A stretch of 38,492 bases of DNA from Candidatus Atribacteria bacterium (GCA_016934875.1 JAFGSC010000277.1:1-38492), one strand, 5' to 3'; shown: positions 14,019-23,925, numbered from the stretch's first letter. A program made the numbers and translations. The notes: generated by a model from the sequence alone, not told the origin.

Positions 14019-15808
14019 GATTTGTTTATTAAATATTTTGAATACCAATTACTCCAACTAAGTGCGTTTATTAATGTATCATTTATTTTTTGATTCTCAT
14101 TATTTATAAAAAATTCATCTGCCAGGCAATATGAATTATTTAGTTTATTTAAAGCTTTTACATGATTAAAAGGATCAGGATCGAACCCTTTCTTGGATAT
14201 AGTATTCATCTTTTTAATTAAGAGCCCTGCAACACGACCTAATGGATTTAGAAACCAGCTAATAGGGAATCCTCTATCTGAAGTAAAACGAGCAAGTTCA
14301 CTATTATTTATAACCATTATTTCAGCATAGAGTTTTATTAGCTGAATTCTTACAAAAGGATTTTTCTCTAAAAAAGTATAATGACCACCATAAAATGGGG
14401 TATTTATGATAGTTTCAATAAACTCAGCATCAATAAATGGCGAGTAATTATATATATAAGAAGAATATGAGGCAGTTTCAGATCCAAAATATTTCCGTTC
14501 AATATTTGTAAGAAGATAATGATAAAACCTATAAGCCAATGAAACTGATTTATCATGAATGATTTCATTATTATACAATGAATCGCAAAAATGATCAAAT
14601 GATATAAAACGCTTTACCCAGGGATTTTTGCTAAAAAAATCAAAATATATTTTTTTTAAAGCATCTTCAAAATATAAATCACCTTTAAAAAGATTTAGAA
14701 CATGTTCATTATATACTGAACTACTTCCCTGAATAATTTTTAATATATTGCTGCCACAATTACCAGATATAACCATTCGGGTTTTTTGTGACAAAATCTT
14801 TGCCATTAGTATATAATGACCTCTGTTTGCAGCGCGCGTTGCACCAGATAAATATGATGTTTCAGTTGCCAGTTCACCGTATGAATTTATAAACTCTTGA
14901 TCAAGCAAAACAGGAATATGTTTAAAACCAAATTTAGTTTTAAGTTTTCTGGCAATATTCATATCCAGGTTATTATCTTTACCATAGGTATAGAGGAAAT
15001 AATCCAATTTTTTGTTTTTTGTTAAATATGATAAAACCAAACGGCCATCCCAGCCCCCGGTAATTGAACAACCAAATGGTTTATCAATTGAAGTTATTCT
15101 AATAATTGCTCTTTCAAGCGCGTCACTAACGAGCTTTTTACCTTTTTTTAAGTCAAGGGTTGGGCTATTTAATAACCATAAATGATTATTATATTTATTT
15201 AATTTCCAACGACCATTTTCTGTCTTAATTATTGATGCTGCCGGAAGCAACTTTACATCTTTAAGATAAGTGCTGTCATTTATAGAATAATTAAAAATTA
15301 AATATTGCAAAAGGCTGCTTTTATCTATTTCTGAAACAAAAGAATTTAAATCAATAAATGATTGAATACGTGATGAGAAGTAAAGAAGACTACCCTTCAA
15401 AGAGTAATATATTGGCATCATTCCGAATAAACTATTAAAAAGATAATAGCCTCTTTTTTTATCAAAAATAAAAATTACAAAATTCCCTGTAATATTATCA
15501 ACGAATTTTTCTTGCTGTTTATCCCATTTTTCAAATAGTATCTCTGATTTAGATGATTCACATTCAAGTGAATTTCTAAAAAAAAGCTCACCCCAGACAA
15601 AAATCTTTATCATTTCGTTTTTTGAACATAATACTTTTGGAGTTTTTCCGGCTAATTCACCTAAACCAACAAAACCGGAAGTATTTATTCTGGTTACAAC
15701 CTTTTCTGTACAATTATTCACCAGGATGCAACCAAAAAAAGTATTAAATTCTTTTTCTGAGATATCAATATTTCCATCCGTTTTAATAATTCCAGCAATA
15801 CCAGACAT
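14015..15808 (-). CDS. Asparagine synthase (AsnB) homologue lacking the catalytic Cys
   Basis: A 597-residue two-domain asparagine-synthase-like protein. The N-terminal glutaminase-like domain starts MSGIAG: residue 2 is Ser (codon TCT) where active class II amidotransferases have the nucleophilic Cys. The PP-loop of the synthetase domain is SITGGWDGR at 248-256, again without the usual DS pair of SGGxDS. Relatives lacking the Cys, such as beta-lactam synthetase and lasso-peptide cyclase, adenylate a carboxylate and form an amide without glutamine. Here it sits between two ATP-grasp genes, so amide formation on a glycan or an attached amino acid is a reasonable guess. A start at 15808 lies 3 bp after the preceding stop. 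Confidence 0.82.
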   Translation of the reverse strand: MSGIAGIIKTDGNIDISEKEFNTFFGCILVNNCTEKVVTRINTSGFVGLGELAGKTPKVLCSKNEMIKIFVWGELFFRNSLECESSKSEILFEKWDKQQEKFVDNITGNFVIFIFDKKRGYYLFNSLFGMMPIYYSLKGSLLYFSSRIQSFIDLNSFVSEIDKSSLLQYLIFNYSINDSTYLKDVKLLPAASIIKTENGRWKLNKYNNHLWLLNSPTLDLKKGKKLVSDALERAIIRITSIDKPFGCSITGGWDGRLVLSYLTKNKKLDYFLYTYGKDNNLDMNIARKLKTKFGFKHIPVLLDQEFINSYGELATETSYLSGATRAANRGHYILMAKILSQKTRMVISGNCGSNILKIIQGSSSVYNEHVLNLFKGDLYFEDALKKIYFDFFSKNPWVKRFISFDHFCDSLYNNEIIHDKSVSLAYRFYHYLLTNIERKYFGSETASYSSYIYNYSPFIDAEFIETIINTPFYGGHYTFLEKNPFVRIQLIKLYAEIMVINNSELARFTSDRGFPISWFLNPLGRVAGLLIKKMNTISKKGFDPDPFNHVKALNKLNNSYCLADEFFINNENQKINDTLINALSWSNWYSKYLINKS

Positions 15809-15811
15809 AGC

Positions 15812-16873
15812 TCACAATTTATTGTTAAATACTTCAGATATAATGTAATCAAGGCGTAAATCGTAACAAGCATTCCGGGCAAAATCCCCGGCTTCAAATA
15901 CCCATTTATTATAAAGCCATTTATATCTGCCCGGTTTACCGTCCACCAGCATCTGATATGGGTCGCTTTGTCCGAAGATACATTGCATTTCGTTAACCAG
16001 ATAACCGCGTTGCTTGTCCTCGAAAATATCAACAGCCTGGCTGTAAAACTTATGCTTATTGGTAATCTCTCTAACAAAATCCAAAAGTTTTAAGGGTGGA
16101 TTTTCATAACCTTTGATAAGTGATCCACTGGTTTTTTCTCCTTTTTTCAATTTTTTATGTGCAAAAAATGACTCACCGATACGTACTACCCGCCATTCAA
16201 AATCATGAGGGATATATTCCTGCAAAATAACAAACCCTTTTTGAAGATTTGATCTTTTGGTTTTATATATTAAAAGTTTTTTCCTTATGTCGCCCGGATA
16301 TAGTATATAATGGAATCCACGCCGGATAAGCCCTCCTTTTCCCAGGTTAGGCCCCGAGCGCTGAATAGCTCCCCTGCCACTAAAGACATTATGAATATAT
16401 TCAAGTGCAGTGTCTTTTGATTTTAAAATAGTTACCCCGCTACCAGAAGCCCCGATATTTACTTTAGCGACAACCGGATATCCGGTTGTCTTCAAAAAAT
16501 CTTCAGCCTCGTGCTTAGAATAAAAAACATGAGTAGCCGGATGCGGAACATCATGGGCCTTAAGCCAAAAAGACAAAAAACGCTTGTTCTCATAAATAAA
16601 AATCTCCTCTGCCGAAGGATATAATTTATACCCTAACTTATCGAGAATATAAATTCTTTCATCATAGAGTTGCTTGAAATGTGATGTTAATCCACTAGGT
16701 TTAGTAAGTATGAGATCGCATGGAGTTGAAATAATTCTATCAAACCAATTATCTTTTGTTATATCTACTAGTAAAAAATCAATTTTTTGATTAATTGCCT
16801 TGCACGCATTGACCCAAGGAAGATGATCTTCATCAAGTTCATTTTTTGCAATTATAATCGATATTTTGTTCAT
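15812..16873 (-). CDS. RimK-like ATP-grasp protein
   Basis: A 353-residue ATP-grasp protein. Core segments are YPVVAKVNIGASGSGVTILK near 132-151 (the Lys and Gly-rich ATP loop), FVILQEYIPHDFEWRVVRIG near 210-229 and YLVNEMQCIFGQSDPYQ near 293 (acidic metal ligands and Asn). RimK-type enzymes ligate amino acids to carboxylates. The substrate here is unknown. Its ATG at 16873 overlaps the deacetylase stop (ATGA), and it is followed at once by the AsnB-like gene. The three genes probably work in one modification step of the glycan. Confidence 0.8.
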   Translation of the reverse strand: MNKISIIIAKNELDEDHLPWVNACKAINQKIDFLLVDITKDNWFDRIISTPCDLILTKPSGLTSHFKQLYDERIYILDKLGYKLYPSAEEIFIYENKRFLSFWLKAHDVPHPATHVFYSKHEAEDFLKTTGYPVVAKVNIGASGSGVTILKSKDTALEYIHNVFSGRGAIQRSGPNLGKGGLIRRGFHYILYPGDIRKKLLIYKTKRSNLQKGFVILQEYIPHDFEWRVVRIGESFFAHKKLKKGEKTSGSLIKGYENPPLKLLDFVREITNKHKFYSQAVDIFEDKQRGYLVNEMQCIFGQSDPYQMLVDGKPGRYKWLYNKWVFEAGDFARNACYDLRLDYIISEVFNNKL

Positions 16874-17907
16874 AATATATTGGTATTATTTAAGAAGTTT
16901 GTTTTGCTTATAACTTTATCTGTCAATTGATTCATTGTTAATACTTCTATTTTACCTGAAACTTTATATCTGTCAACCATTCTGATAAGACCTGGCAAAA
17001 CATTTGTTAGATACCAATAATCCATAGAAGGATGAAACCAGAAATGACATACTAATTTGTATTCACTTACCTTTTTAAGATATTTTTGCAACAAATAAAG
17101 ATGATAATCTGATGACCAACCATAATTATCTTTTTCAAGGCTCAAAGAACTGGGAATAGCAACCAAACCGCAATTATCAATATAAGGCAAATCAATATGA
17201 TATTTCATTGGTTTTCTATAACAGGTAAACCCTTTTTGTTTTAATGCTTCGAAATTGCCTGCTGTGCCGCCAGGGAATACCATACTTCTTAATTCAATTC
17301 CCTTAGCTTTTGCATGATTTATACATGCATCAAGCTCAGAAATTGCCAATTCAGGAGGACAGTTATTATATGTAAAATCAGTATGTGAAAAAGTATGGCA
17401 TCCTATCTCGTGTTTGGTTTTAGAGTTTAGAATATCATCAATCAGGTCCTCTGCATACCATGCCGGATCAACTTTCAAATTTGTACAGGGATCATGCTGA
17501 TACCAGTCTCCTGAATTAAAAATCCAGTTTTTATTAGTAAAATATCCCGGTCTTTTCATTTCGGGATGAGCAAGACCATTAACATCTTTTTCACAATTAT
17601 TAAGAAAAAGATGACCAACAGTTGCCCAGGTAACAGGTATATTATATTTATCGAAAAGTGAAAGTATTTTCGGAAAATTAGCCCGTTCCTTTAAACCCAT
17701 TTCTACTGCTTTATCCGATCTTTTTTTTGAATAACGGAATGCCCAGGCCATTTCAAAATCGGCTGAGAATACCACGATGCCCTTTTGAAAAGGAGAAACA
17801 ACATTTTTGTTTACGCGTGGTTTAAATCCAGACCATATCAGAAAACGAGTTAAACGACCTTTGTTTTTTTTTGACAGCAAAGACCTTATTTTTAAATAAC
17901 TACTCAT
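16870..17907 (-). CDS. Polysaccharide deacetylase family protein
   Basis: A 345-residue NodB-homology (carbohydrate esterase 4) protein. The metal site is visible: Asp50 in SADFEMAW and the HxxxH-type pair His171 and His175 in GCHTFSHTDF. A later FPGGTAGNFEAL segment is also typical. It has no evident signal peptide, so it may act in the cytoplasm on a lipid-linked sugar and free an amine from an N-acetyl group, which the adjacent ATP-grasp or AsnB-like enzymes could then acylate; that link is inference. Starts at ATG 17907, 30 bp after the GT4 gene. Confidence 0.85.
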   Translation of the reverse strand: MSSYLKIRSLLSKKNKGRLTRFLIWSGFKPRVNKNVVSPFQKGIVVFSADFEMAWAFRYSKKRSDKAVEMGLKERANFPKILSLFDKYNIPVTWATVGHLFLNNCEKDVNGLAHPEMKRPGYFTNKNWIFNSGDWYQHDPCTNLKVDPAWYAEDLIDDILNSKTKHEIGCHTFSHTDFTYNNCPPELAISELDACINHAKAKGIELRSMVFPGGTAGNFEALKQKGFTCYRKPMKYHIDLPYIDNCGLVAIPSSLSLEKDNYGWSSDYHLYLLQKYLKKVSEYKLVCHFWFHPSMDYWYLTNVLPGLIRMVDRYKVSGKIEVLTMNQLTDKVISKTNFLNNTNIL

Positions 17908-17937
17908 TTCAATAAGCGATAGCTTTATTTATAATAT

Positions 17938-19086
17938 TTATTCGTCATTAATTACTTGCTCAATAATTTCCTCAAACCTTTGAACCATGGTTTCTACAGA
18001 AAACTTTGCCAGGTGCTTTTTATAGGCTTCAGAATTTTTATCAAAACCTGTAAATTTTTCAGGTATCTTTAATAAACAATCTACCAGTGCATTTACATCT
18101 TTATAAGGAAAAAGCATGGATGATTCAGGATAAACTGTCTCTGGAATGCCTCCAACATTGGTGGCAATTACCGGTAATCCTGCATACATGCCTTCCAGAA
18201 TCGCATTCGATATTCCTTCTCCGCGCGAAGAATGAATCATGATATCTGAAATGAAAAGATATTCACTTACATTTTCGACCCTGCCGGCTAAAAACACCCT
18301 GTTTTCAAGGCCATAGTCTTTTATAACCTGAGTAATTTTATGACGTAACGGACCATCGCCAATAATAATATAATAGTATGATAATTTATCGGCTATCTGT
18401 TTCAGCGCTTTTAATACTGTATCATAGTCTTTGTAGGGAACAAGATTGGCAACAGTTATAAATACATATGTTTTTTCAAAACGATATCCAGGTATCAGTT
18501 GAGATCTTTTTTTAATAACGTCACTGGCAGTAAGAAAATTCAGGAACTTATTATCAACACCGTTGTACAGCACAAAGCGGTTTTTTCGGGGCTTTAAGTT
18601 ATTTGCATATAATCCGGCATACGAATTTGCAACAACGTAACGGCATAGGTGCACTATTAATGTCCTGATATAATGTGACACTTTTTTTGCCCTGATGCCA
18701 TGCCTGATAGAACCATTGATAAATTTAAAACAGTGCAGTGGTTTAATTAAAAATAACATAATTGATTCAAGCCTGCCCCAGGTGTAAACAATGACAGGAT
18801 TGTTCTTTTTTAAAATTATATTTAGTTCCTGCAATCGTTTAAAAAATCCCCTGGAATGAATTTTCAGCAGATTCTTTTCAAGACCGTATTCAGTGATATA
18901 GCTATCCTTTGAATGGTTCAAATATAATATCTGATGCTTATATTTTGAATCGGAGCATGCTGATACGATGGCAGCAAGCTGGCGCTCCCGGCCTCCCCTG
19001 CGAAGCGAAGAAATAAAATGTACTATAATAATTTTATCCGACAAAGGTGTTACTTTTTTAGTTGTGATTAACCTGAGCCTGTTCAT
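17938..19086 (-). CDS. Glycosyltransferase family 4 protein
   Basis: A GT4 of 382 residues from ATG 19086. The N-terminal domain opens IIIVHFISSLRRGGRERQLA, followed by VLYNGVDNKFLNF, FITVANLVPYKDYDTVLKAL and the donor site REGISNAILEGMYAGLPVI (EX7E). The frame is open to a TTG at 19119, 11 codons further up; I prefer the ATG, but the choice is uncertain. It sits 39 bp or more after the preceding GT gene and is followed by the deacetylase gene. Likely a cytoplasmic-face retaining transferase for the repeat unit. Confidence 0.85.
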   Translation of the reverse strand: MNRLRLITTKKVTPLSDKIIIVHFISSLRRGGRERQLAAIVSACSDSKYKHQILYLNHSKDSYITEYGLEKNLLKIHSRGFFKRLQELNIILKKNNPVIVYTWGRLESIMLFLIKPLHCFKFINGSIRHGIRAKKVSHYIRTLIVHLCRYVVANSYAGLYANNLKPRKNRFVLYNGVDNKFLNFLTASDVIKKRSQLIPGYRFEKTYVFITVANLVPYKDYDTVLKALKQIADKLSYYYIIIGDGPLRHKITQVIKDYGLENRVFLAGRVENVSEYLFISDIMIHSSRGEGISNAILEGMYAGLPVIATNVGGIPETVYPESSMLFPYKDVNALVDCLLKIPEKFTGFDKNSEAYKKHLAKFSVETMVQRFEEIIEQVINDE

Positions 19087-19158
19087 CAAAATAAAGAATA
19101 CATCTTTTTTGCTACACAAACCATTAAAATTTTTTGACTAACAATCATTGAATATGCT

Positions 19159-20382
19159 TTATGCAAAAATTTCCCGTAATGATATAGCATGATTTTCAAT
19201 ATCGAAGTACTTTTTAGCGGTTTCTCGTGCTTCAATTTTCATCCTGATTAGCTGTTGGCGATTCTGTAAGATATAACCTAACTTAAGTTTTACTTGTTCT
19301 AATGAAAGTTCTGAAACCAAGAACGAATCTACCTCATCTCTCAGATAAAGCATATTATCACTTACATTGCTGGTCAACACAGGTAACCCGGCAGCCAAAT
19401 ATTCACCAAGCTTTGTCGAAAATCCATACCTGGTTTGAATGTTAGTTTCCCTTAAAAGCAATGCAACATCATATTTTCTTAACTCCTGCGGAACACTGGC
19501 ATATGGTATTGGTTTACCTATTTTTATCAGTTGATCTAAGGAATGATGCCTAATATACTTTTCTAACTGTTGCTTAATCGTTCTGGTTCCGTTACCAATA
19601 AAGTAAAATTCTGCTTCGTTAAGAATTATTTCCTTTATTTCCTTTATTGCTTTAAACATTAGAAATATAGAATCCTTTTTCTTTGTAAATGTACCCATGT
19701 AAACAAATTTTACCAAAGGATTTGGTTTGTTAGTTGACTGTTCAAATTTTTGAAAATCTACAACTACGGGGATCTTATAGATATTTGGATGAAATCTGTA
19801 AATTTTAAATAATCCGGAAGAGATTACTATTATTGCCGAACCTAAAAATGCTGAAAGATCTATTAAAAAAGCAAAAAGTAATTTCACTGGAAATAAAAAA
19901 ATAAACAGTAACAGGTAATATCCTTTTGGTAAAGGTACATTTAATTGCTTTCCTGTATCAAGTTCGTTTTTTTCAATTATTACCCTGTAACCATATAAAA
20001 ATTTAAGATATATGATGGTAATAATAAATAGCAGGAAATTATGGGTATATAATAAAATGATTGTGTTCTTTTTATTAAATCGTTGATTTACAAATTTTAC
20101 AAGTTTCGAAGGCCTTAAAAAATCAAATAAATTGATAAAATTTCTATAAAGGTAACTATCAGTTTTATCCTGAATATTTAAAAAATTCAATGAACTATTA
20201 TCGCATCGGTTAAAACCGGTTGTTCGGTTTGAAATATAAAATTGATTGAGATCGAGTGAATAGAACTCACAGGAATCTCCCAGCGCTTTTTTATAACAAC
20301 TTATTCTTGAGTAGGCTGCCCCAACTCTTTGGTATAGATGTGAGTCTGTAATAATCAGAATGTTTTTGTTAACTTGATTCAT
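19159..20382 (-). CDS. Glycosyltransferase (GT4-like)
   Basis: A 407-residue GT-B protein. The C-terminal half is clearly GT4-like: FVYMGTFTKKKDSIFLMFKA near 226-245, FYFIGNG near 258, and STKLGEYLAAGLPVLTSNVS near 329. The N-terminal half is less typical and has two strongly hydrophobic stretches (NTIILLYTHNFLLFIITIIY and YYLLLFIFLFPVKLLFAFLI), suggesting close membrane attachment. Its ATG overlaps the stop of the polymerase gene (ATGA), so the two are translationally coupled. Confidence 0.8.
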   Translation of the reverse strand: MNQVNKNILIITDSHLYQRVGAAYSRISCYKKALGDSCEFYSLDLNQFYISNRTTGFNRCDNSSLNFLNIQDKTDSYLYRNFINLFDFLRPSKLVKFVNQRFNKKNTIILLYTHNFLLFIITIIYLKFLYGYRVIIEKNELDTGKQLNVPLPKGYYLLLFIFLFPVKLLFAFLIDLSAFLGSAIIVISSGLFKIYRFHPNIYKIPVVVDFQKFEQSTNKPNPLVKFVYMGTFTKKKDSIFLMFKAIKEIKEIILNEAEFYFIGNGTRTIKQQLEKYIRHHSLDQLIKIGKPIPYASVPQELRKYDVALLLRETNIQTRYGFSTKLGEYLAAGLPVLTSNVSDNMLYLRDEVDSFLVSELSLEQVKLKLGYILQNRQQLIRMKIEARETAKKYFDIENHAISLREIFA

Positions 20383-21635
20383 GGAATTTGTTTAACTTCA
20401 TTTTTCAATTTTTTTGTTAAATGCTTGTCATAAAAATATTTATCAAATATAAGCGCAAAGATCAATCCATAGAAAAATAATGAATAATTAACCAATGTAA
20501 ACTGAACCCAAAAGTAAATTAGAAATGCAAAAAAAGATCCCCAGTAATTAGTTGCTCTGGCATTTTTATACAATTTCCATGCTAAAAGAAACCAAAAACT
20601 AAATAATAAAAAGCTACCGGCCAAACCATAAGAAACAAGATGTGATAGATAACCAACATGTATCTGTGAGCTTCCAATAGCCTTAGAGGCTTCTTCAATT
20701 TCAGGAGTGAGGTGTACCCCTGTGCCAAAATACATATTTTTTGGGAAAAAAAGGGCAAATGTTTTAAAAGCTCCATACCTGGTGGTCTCCTTAATAGATC
20801 CTTCACTAAATAACCTCATATCTATCCATTTATCAATATCATATCCCAGAAACAATATTCCGCGGTAAAGAACCAGAAAAATAATTACCGACAGTAAAGC
20901 ATACTTAATGACCCCAACAAATTTTAATTTGTTTACAACAGCAACTTGTAAAGTAAGGATGACAAATCCTATCATCAAGTGCCTTCCATTCGACAGGATC
21001 GCAATCATACCGCCAAAAAGCAGGAACAATACATAGTTTCTATCCTTCTTGTAAAGCATATAACCTGTTAAAACCGACAACAGCGGTAAAAATGACAGGC
21101 CGATTTCATTCCGGTCAGCAAATCCAAATATGGATAACCTCCTTAATTGATAAATATTTACATCCAGTACATTTACATTCTCGCTGAAAACTCTTGGTGA
21201 AAAAAAGTCTTGGTCAAAAAACTGAATTATTGAAACAATTACAGCCACGACTACTGTAATTTTTATTATGCGAATGCTGGTTCTTATAAATATTTCACTG
21301 AAATAAGAGTTGCTAATAATTAAAATGACACATAGAGCAGCAATTTCTGAACTGTTCAACAGAAAAGAAATAATCCCCTTTTGCTCTATTAATCCATTGA
21401 AAAAAGCCCATATAAACAAATAAAAGATGTACAGTACAAGGTAAAAAAGAAATCCCGGGCGGTTGGCTATTTTTTTTTTGGTAAGGTAAATAAATGTAAC
21501 CATATAGGTGAGCATTTTAAAATACATGATATGCGAGTACTTTACCATACCGTTAACTACCAGGTAATAAGCAATAACCGGTATAAACAGCATTAAAAAA
21601 AACAGCACGTATGAAAGAATTCTTGGCTTAAGCAT
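20379..21635 (-). CDS. O-antigen polymerase / ligase-like membrane protein (Wzy-like)
   Basis: A 418-residue integral membrane protein with about ten to twelve hydrophobic helices and a longer periplasmic-type loop around residues 260-320 (RGILFLGYDIDKWIDMR to IGSSQIHVGYLSHLVSYGLA). This layout, and the context of glycosyltransferases and flippases, fit a Wzy polymerase or WaaL-type ligase. Sequence alone does not separate the two. It is the only candidate polymerase in the window, while there are two flippases. ATG at 21635; it overlaps the downstream GT by 4 bp. Confidence 0.75.
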   Translation of the reverse strand: MLKPRILSYVLFFLMLFIPVIAYYLVVNGMVKYSHIMYFKMLTYMVTFIYLTKKKIANRPGFLFYLVLYIFYLFIWAFFNGLIEQKGIISFLLNSSEIAALCVILIISNSYFSEIFIRTSIRIIKITVVVAVIVSIIQFFDQDFFSPRVFSENVNVLDVNIYQLRRLSIFGFADRNEIGLSFLPLLSVLTGYMLYKKDRNYVLFLLFGGMIAILSNGRHLMIGFVILTLQVAVVNKLKFVGVIKYALLSVIIFLVLYRGILFLGYDIDKWIDMRLFSEGSIKETTRYGAFKTFALFFPKNMYFGTGVHLTPEIEEASKAIGSSQIHVGYLSHLVSYGLAGSFLLFSFWFLLAWKLYKNARATNYWGSFFAFLIYFWVQFTLVNYSLFFYGLIFALIFDKYFYDKHLTKKLKNEVKQIP

Positions 21636-21745
21636 TTCTACATGTTCTATATGTACTTAATTTATTTTAAAATATTTATAGTTATAAGTGTCTTTGAAAT
21701 CTTAATCTTAAGTATAAAAATTCAGAATAATTTTTAAAATTCATT

Positions 21746-22405
21746 TTATTTTTTAGTAAAATACCTGCAGGCCCAACTCGAATAGTTTAGAAAAACTGAA
21801 ATATTTCGTTCAACGAAAAATTCTTTAACAGCTTTCTGGCAACCACTATATACACCATAATCATCAATTATTATGAAACCATTCGGAACAACTTTGTCAT
21901 ATAAATAATTTAAACAGATTTTTGTAGATTCATAATAATCACCATCCAGCCTTAAAATGGCTATCTTGTTTATTTGCCCTGAAGCCTGCGGCACAGTATC
22001 CTGAAACCAGCCTTTGTGATAATTTACCAATTCTTTATCATATCCAATTACCTGTTCGATCAGATGTTTACATTCATTTATATCACCGGGGCCGCCAAAT
22101 CTGTCATAGATACCTTTTAAGGGTACCAGTTCTCCCTTTACAGGGGCATTATTCCCCATAGACTGTTTTACTTCTTCAATGGCCCTTTCTCCATCCAGTT
22201 CTTCATTAGGGGCACAAATCTCTTCAAATGCATCAAAGAGATGCAATTTTCTTCTCCCAGCACCATATTTAAGATTCGCCAGCGCCATTAAACCAACAGC
22301 CCCGTCTTTCCAAACGCCACATTCTACATAGTCGCCTTCAATTTTGTTTTTCTCGCAAAACACAACCTGCTCATACAGGGTAACCAGATTTTGATACGGG
22401 AGCAT
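21746..22405 (-). CDS. TylF/MycF-type methyltransferase, truncated N-terminus
   Basis: A 219-residue open frame covering the SAM-binding domain of the TylF (macrocin O-methyltransferase) family: EGDYVECGVWKDGAVGLMAL, KLHLFDAFEE, AILRLDGDYYESTKICLNYL and IIIDDYGVYSGCQKAV. In the family Asp residues of the DGDYYES and IIDDYG segments bind metal and SAM. The family usually has about 40-55 more N-terminal residues. These exist upstream (22406-22572) but are cut off by a frameshift and a stop, so translation could only begin inside the gene at ATG 22405. It may be a dying gene or a reinitiated shorter enzyme. Confidence 0.75.
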   Translation of the reverse strand: MLPYQNLVTLYEQVVFCEKNKIEGDYVECGVWKDGAVGLMALANLKYGAGRRKLHLFDAFEEICAPNEELDGERAIEEVKQSMGNNAPVKGELVPLKGIYDRFGGPGDINECKHLIEQVIGYDKELVNYHKGWFQDTVPQASGQINKIAILRLDGDYYESTKICLNYLYDKVVPNGFIIIDDYGVYSGCQKAVKEFFVERNISVFLNYSSWACRYFTKK

Positions 22406-22572
22406 GGTATTTTTTTGTACAACTTTAATGGCTTCGTTTGCATCCTGTTAAAATTCGTAACCCAAATTGCGATCTACATCATGATAAAAAGAAATATCCC
22501 CGTCTTTTTTGTATTTTACCAAATCGACACCAAAATATCTTAAAGCCTTCTTATTTTATTTTTCATACTCAT
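22406..22572 (-). pseudogene. Broken 5' part of the TylF-type methyltransferase gene
   Basis: A natural start ATG at 22572 lies 3 bp past the GT4 stop and reads MSMKNKIRRL, then a stop (TAA at 22540-22542). One missing base there restores LRYFGVDLVKYKKDGDISFY and HDVDRNLGYEF, followed by an in-frame TAA (22448-22450) and then QDANEAIKVVQKNT running into the Met at 22405. So two independent lesions, a -1 frameshift and a nonsense codon, separate the leader from the enzyme domain. Confidence 0.75.
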
Positions 22573-22575
22573 GTT

Positions 22576-23925
22576 TTATTCAGGTTTATCTGACTTTATT
22601 TGAATTTTTTCAATATCGTGATTAAAAATATGAATCAAACTTTTAGCCTGATTCCCAGGCAAAAGTTGTTTTTGTCCCAGTTCTGCACAATTTCTGGTCA
22701 TTGCCAGGTACTCACTATCGCCCAAATTCACCACATAATTAATTCCTGTGGCTAAATCCCGGCAGTCTTTCAGTTTTGCCCTGTATCCTGTTTTACCTGT
22801 TATAACGAGGTCAAGCGCCACGCCCATTTCAAAAGCCACCACCGGAGTACCGCACATAATTGCCTGGTTTATCATCATGGGGCCCGAATCTTCAACAGAA
22901 GGGCTCAGAAACAAATCTGCAGCCTGAAAAGCAAGAGCAAGCTCAGTATGCGCCAGGTAACCTAAAAACGAATGATCAAATGGCATATTTCCCCTTAACT
23001 CTTCGCTCACACGACCGGCAATGGCCAGGTAAACATCCTGCCAACCGGTCATTTCATTTTTCAGTATTTCCAGTGATTTAATGAGTTCAATGTAACCTTT
23101 ACGACCGGAGTTAACACTCATTGCCCCAAAAAAAATAATCTTCCTGTTAACCGGCAAATGAAAATATTGCCTGGCCTGTTTCTTATTACCCGGCCTGTAA
23201 ATTTCATTATCTATGCCCAGTAAAATTTTATACCTGGATTTTTCTTTAAACATGCTGCCCTGTTGCAGTTGCCGGTATTGATATTCTGTTGCGGCAACAG
23301 CCGTAATATTTGTCTTTAAAATCCGTTCTTTTTTAAACAACCAGTTCATACGCGATTGATCGTTCGCCTTAACAGAGTACATTGCAGGACAATTACCACA
23401 ACTGTTTAAATAGCCTTTACAATCCCATGCATAATGGCACCCTCCGGTCATAGGGGCCATATCCATCATATAAATATATACAGGGGCATTGGTTATTTCA
23501 TTCAGTTCGTAAATATTTTTGAAAGAAAGAAAATTCTGCATAAAAGTCACGATAATGGCATCCGGTTTAAATCTGGTTTTGTTTAGTATCTTTTTTGTTG
23601 AACTGTATGTAACCGTCTGATCATAATCCTGTACACTATAATTTGAATCGGTTTTTGGTGATTTCCTGGTTAAAACTCCCAGAATCAGCAGTCTATTCTG
23701 CAATTTATTGAAAAGTCTTTTCCTGAAATGGGCAAAACAACTTTCATACGGTATGATATTTTTGTCGGGATAACGTGCCCAGGGTTTCACTACAACTTTC
23801 GCATCAATTTCTGCAAAAGAGCTCAATCCTTTATATAAATCCAATACAACTATACCTGCTGTCTTATAAGGATTTGAGGCAGATAAAATTAAAATACGTG
23901 TTCTTTTATTTCGCCCAGATACCAT
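22576..23925 (-). CDS. Glycosyltransferase family 4 protein, WcaC-like
   Basis: A 449-residue GT4. The mid-section MTGGCHYAWDCKGYLNSCGN with further CPAM is the cysteine-rich motif typical of colanic-acid WcaC-like transferases. Further landmarks are IIFFGAMSVNSGRKGYIELI and the donor-site LSPSVEDSGPMMINQAIMCG (E..x7..-type). It overlaps the end of the second flippase gene by 20 bp. It probably adds a sugar to the lipid-linked unit. Confidence 0.87.
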   Translation of the reverse strand: MVSGRNKRTRILILSASNPYKTAGIVVLDLYKGLSSFAEIDAKVVVKPWARYPDKNIIPYESCFAHFRKRLFNKLQNRLLILGVLTRKSPKTDSNYSVQDYDQTVTYSSTKKILNKTRFKPDAIIVTFMQNFLSFKNIYELNEITNAPVYIYMMDMAPMTGGCHYAWDCKGYLNSCGNCPAMYSVKANDQSRMNWLFKKERILKTNITAVAATEYQYRQLQQGSMFKEKSRYKILLGIDNEIYRPGNKKQARQYFHLPVNRKIIFFGAMSVNSGRKGYIELIKSLEILKNEMTGWQDVYLAIAGRVSEELRGNMPFDHSFLGYLAHTELALAFQAADLFLSPSVEDSGPMMINQAIMCGTPVVAFEMGVALDLVITGKTGYRAKLKDCRDLATGINYVVNLGDSEYLAMTRNCAELGQKQLLPGNQAKSLIHIFNHDIEKIQIKSDKPE

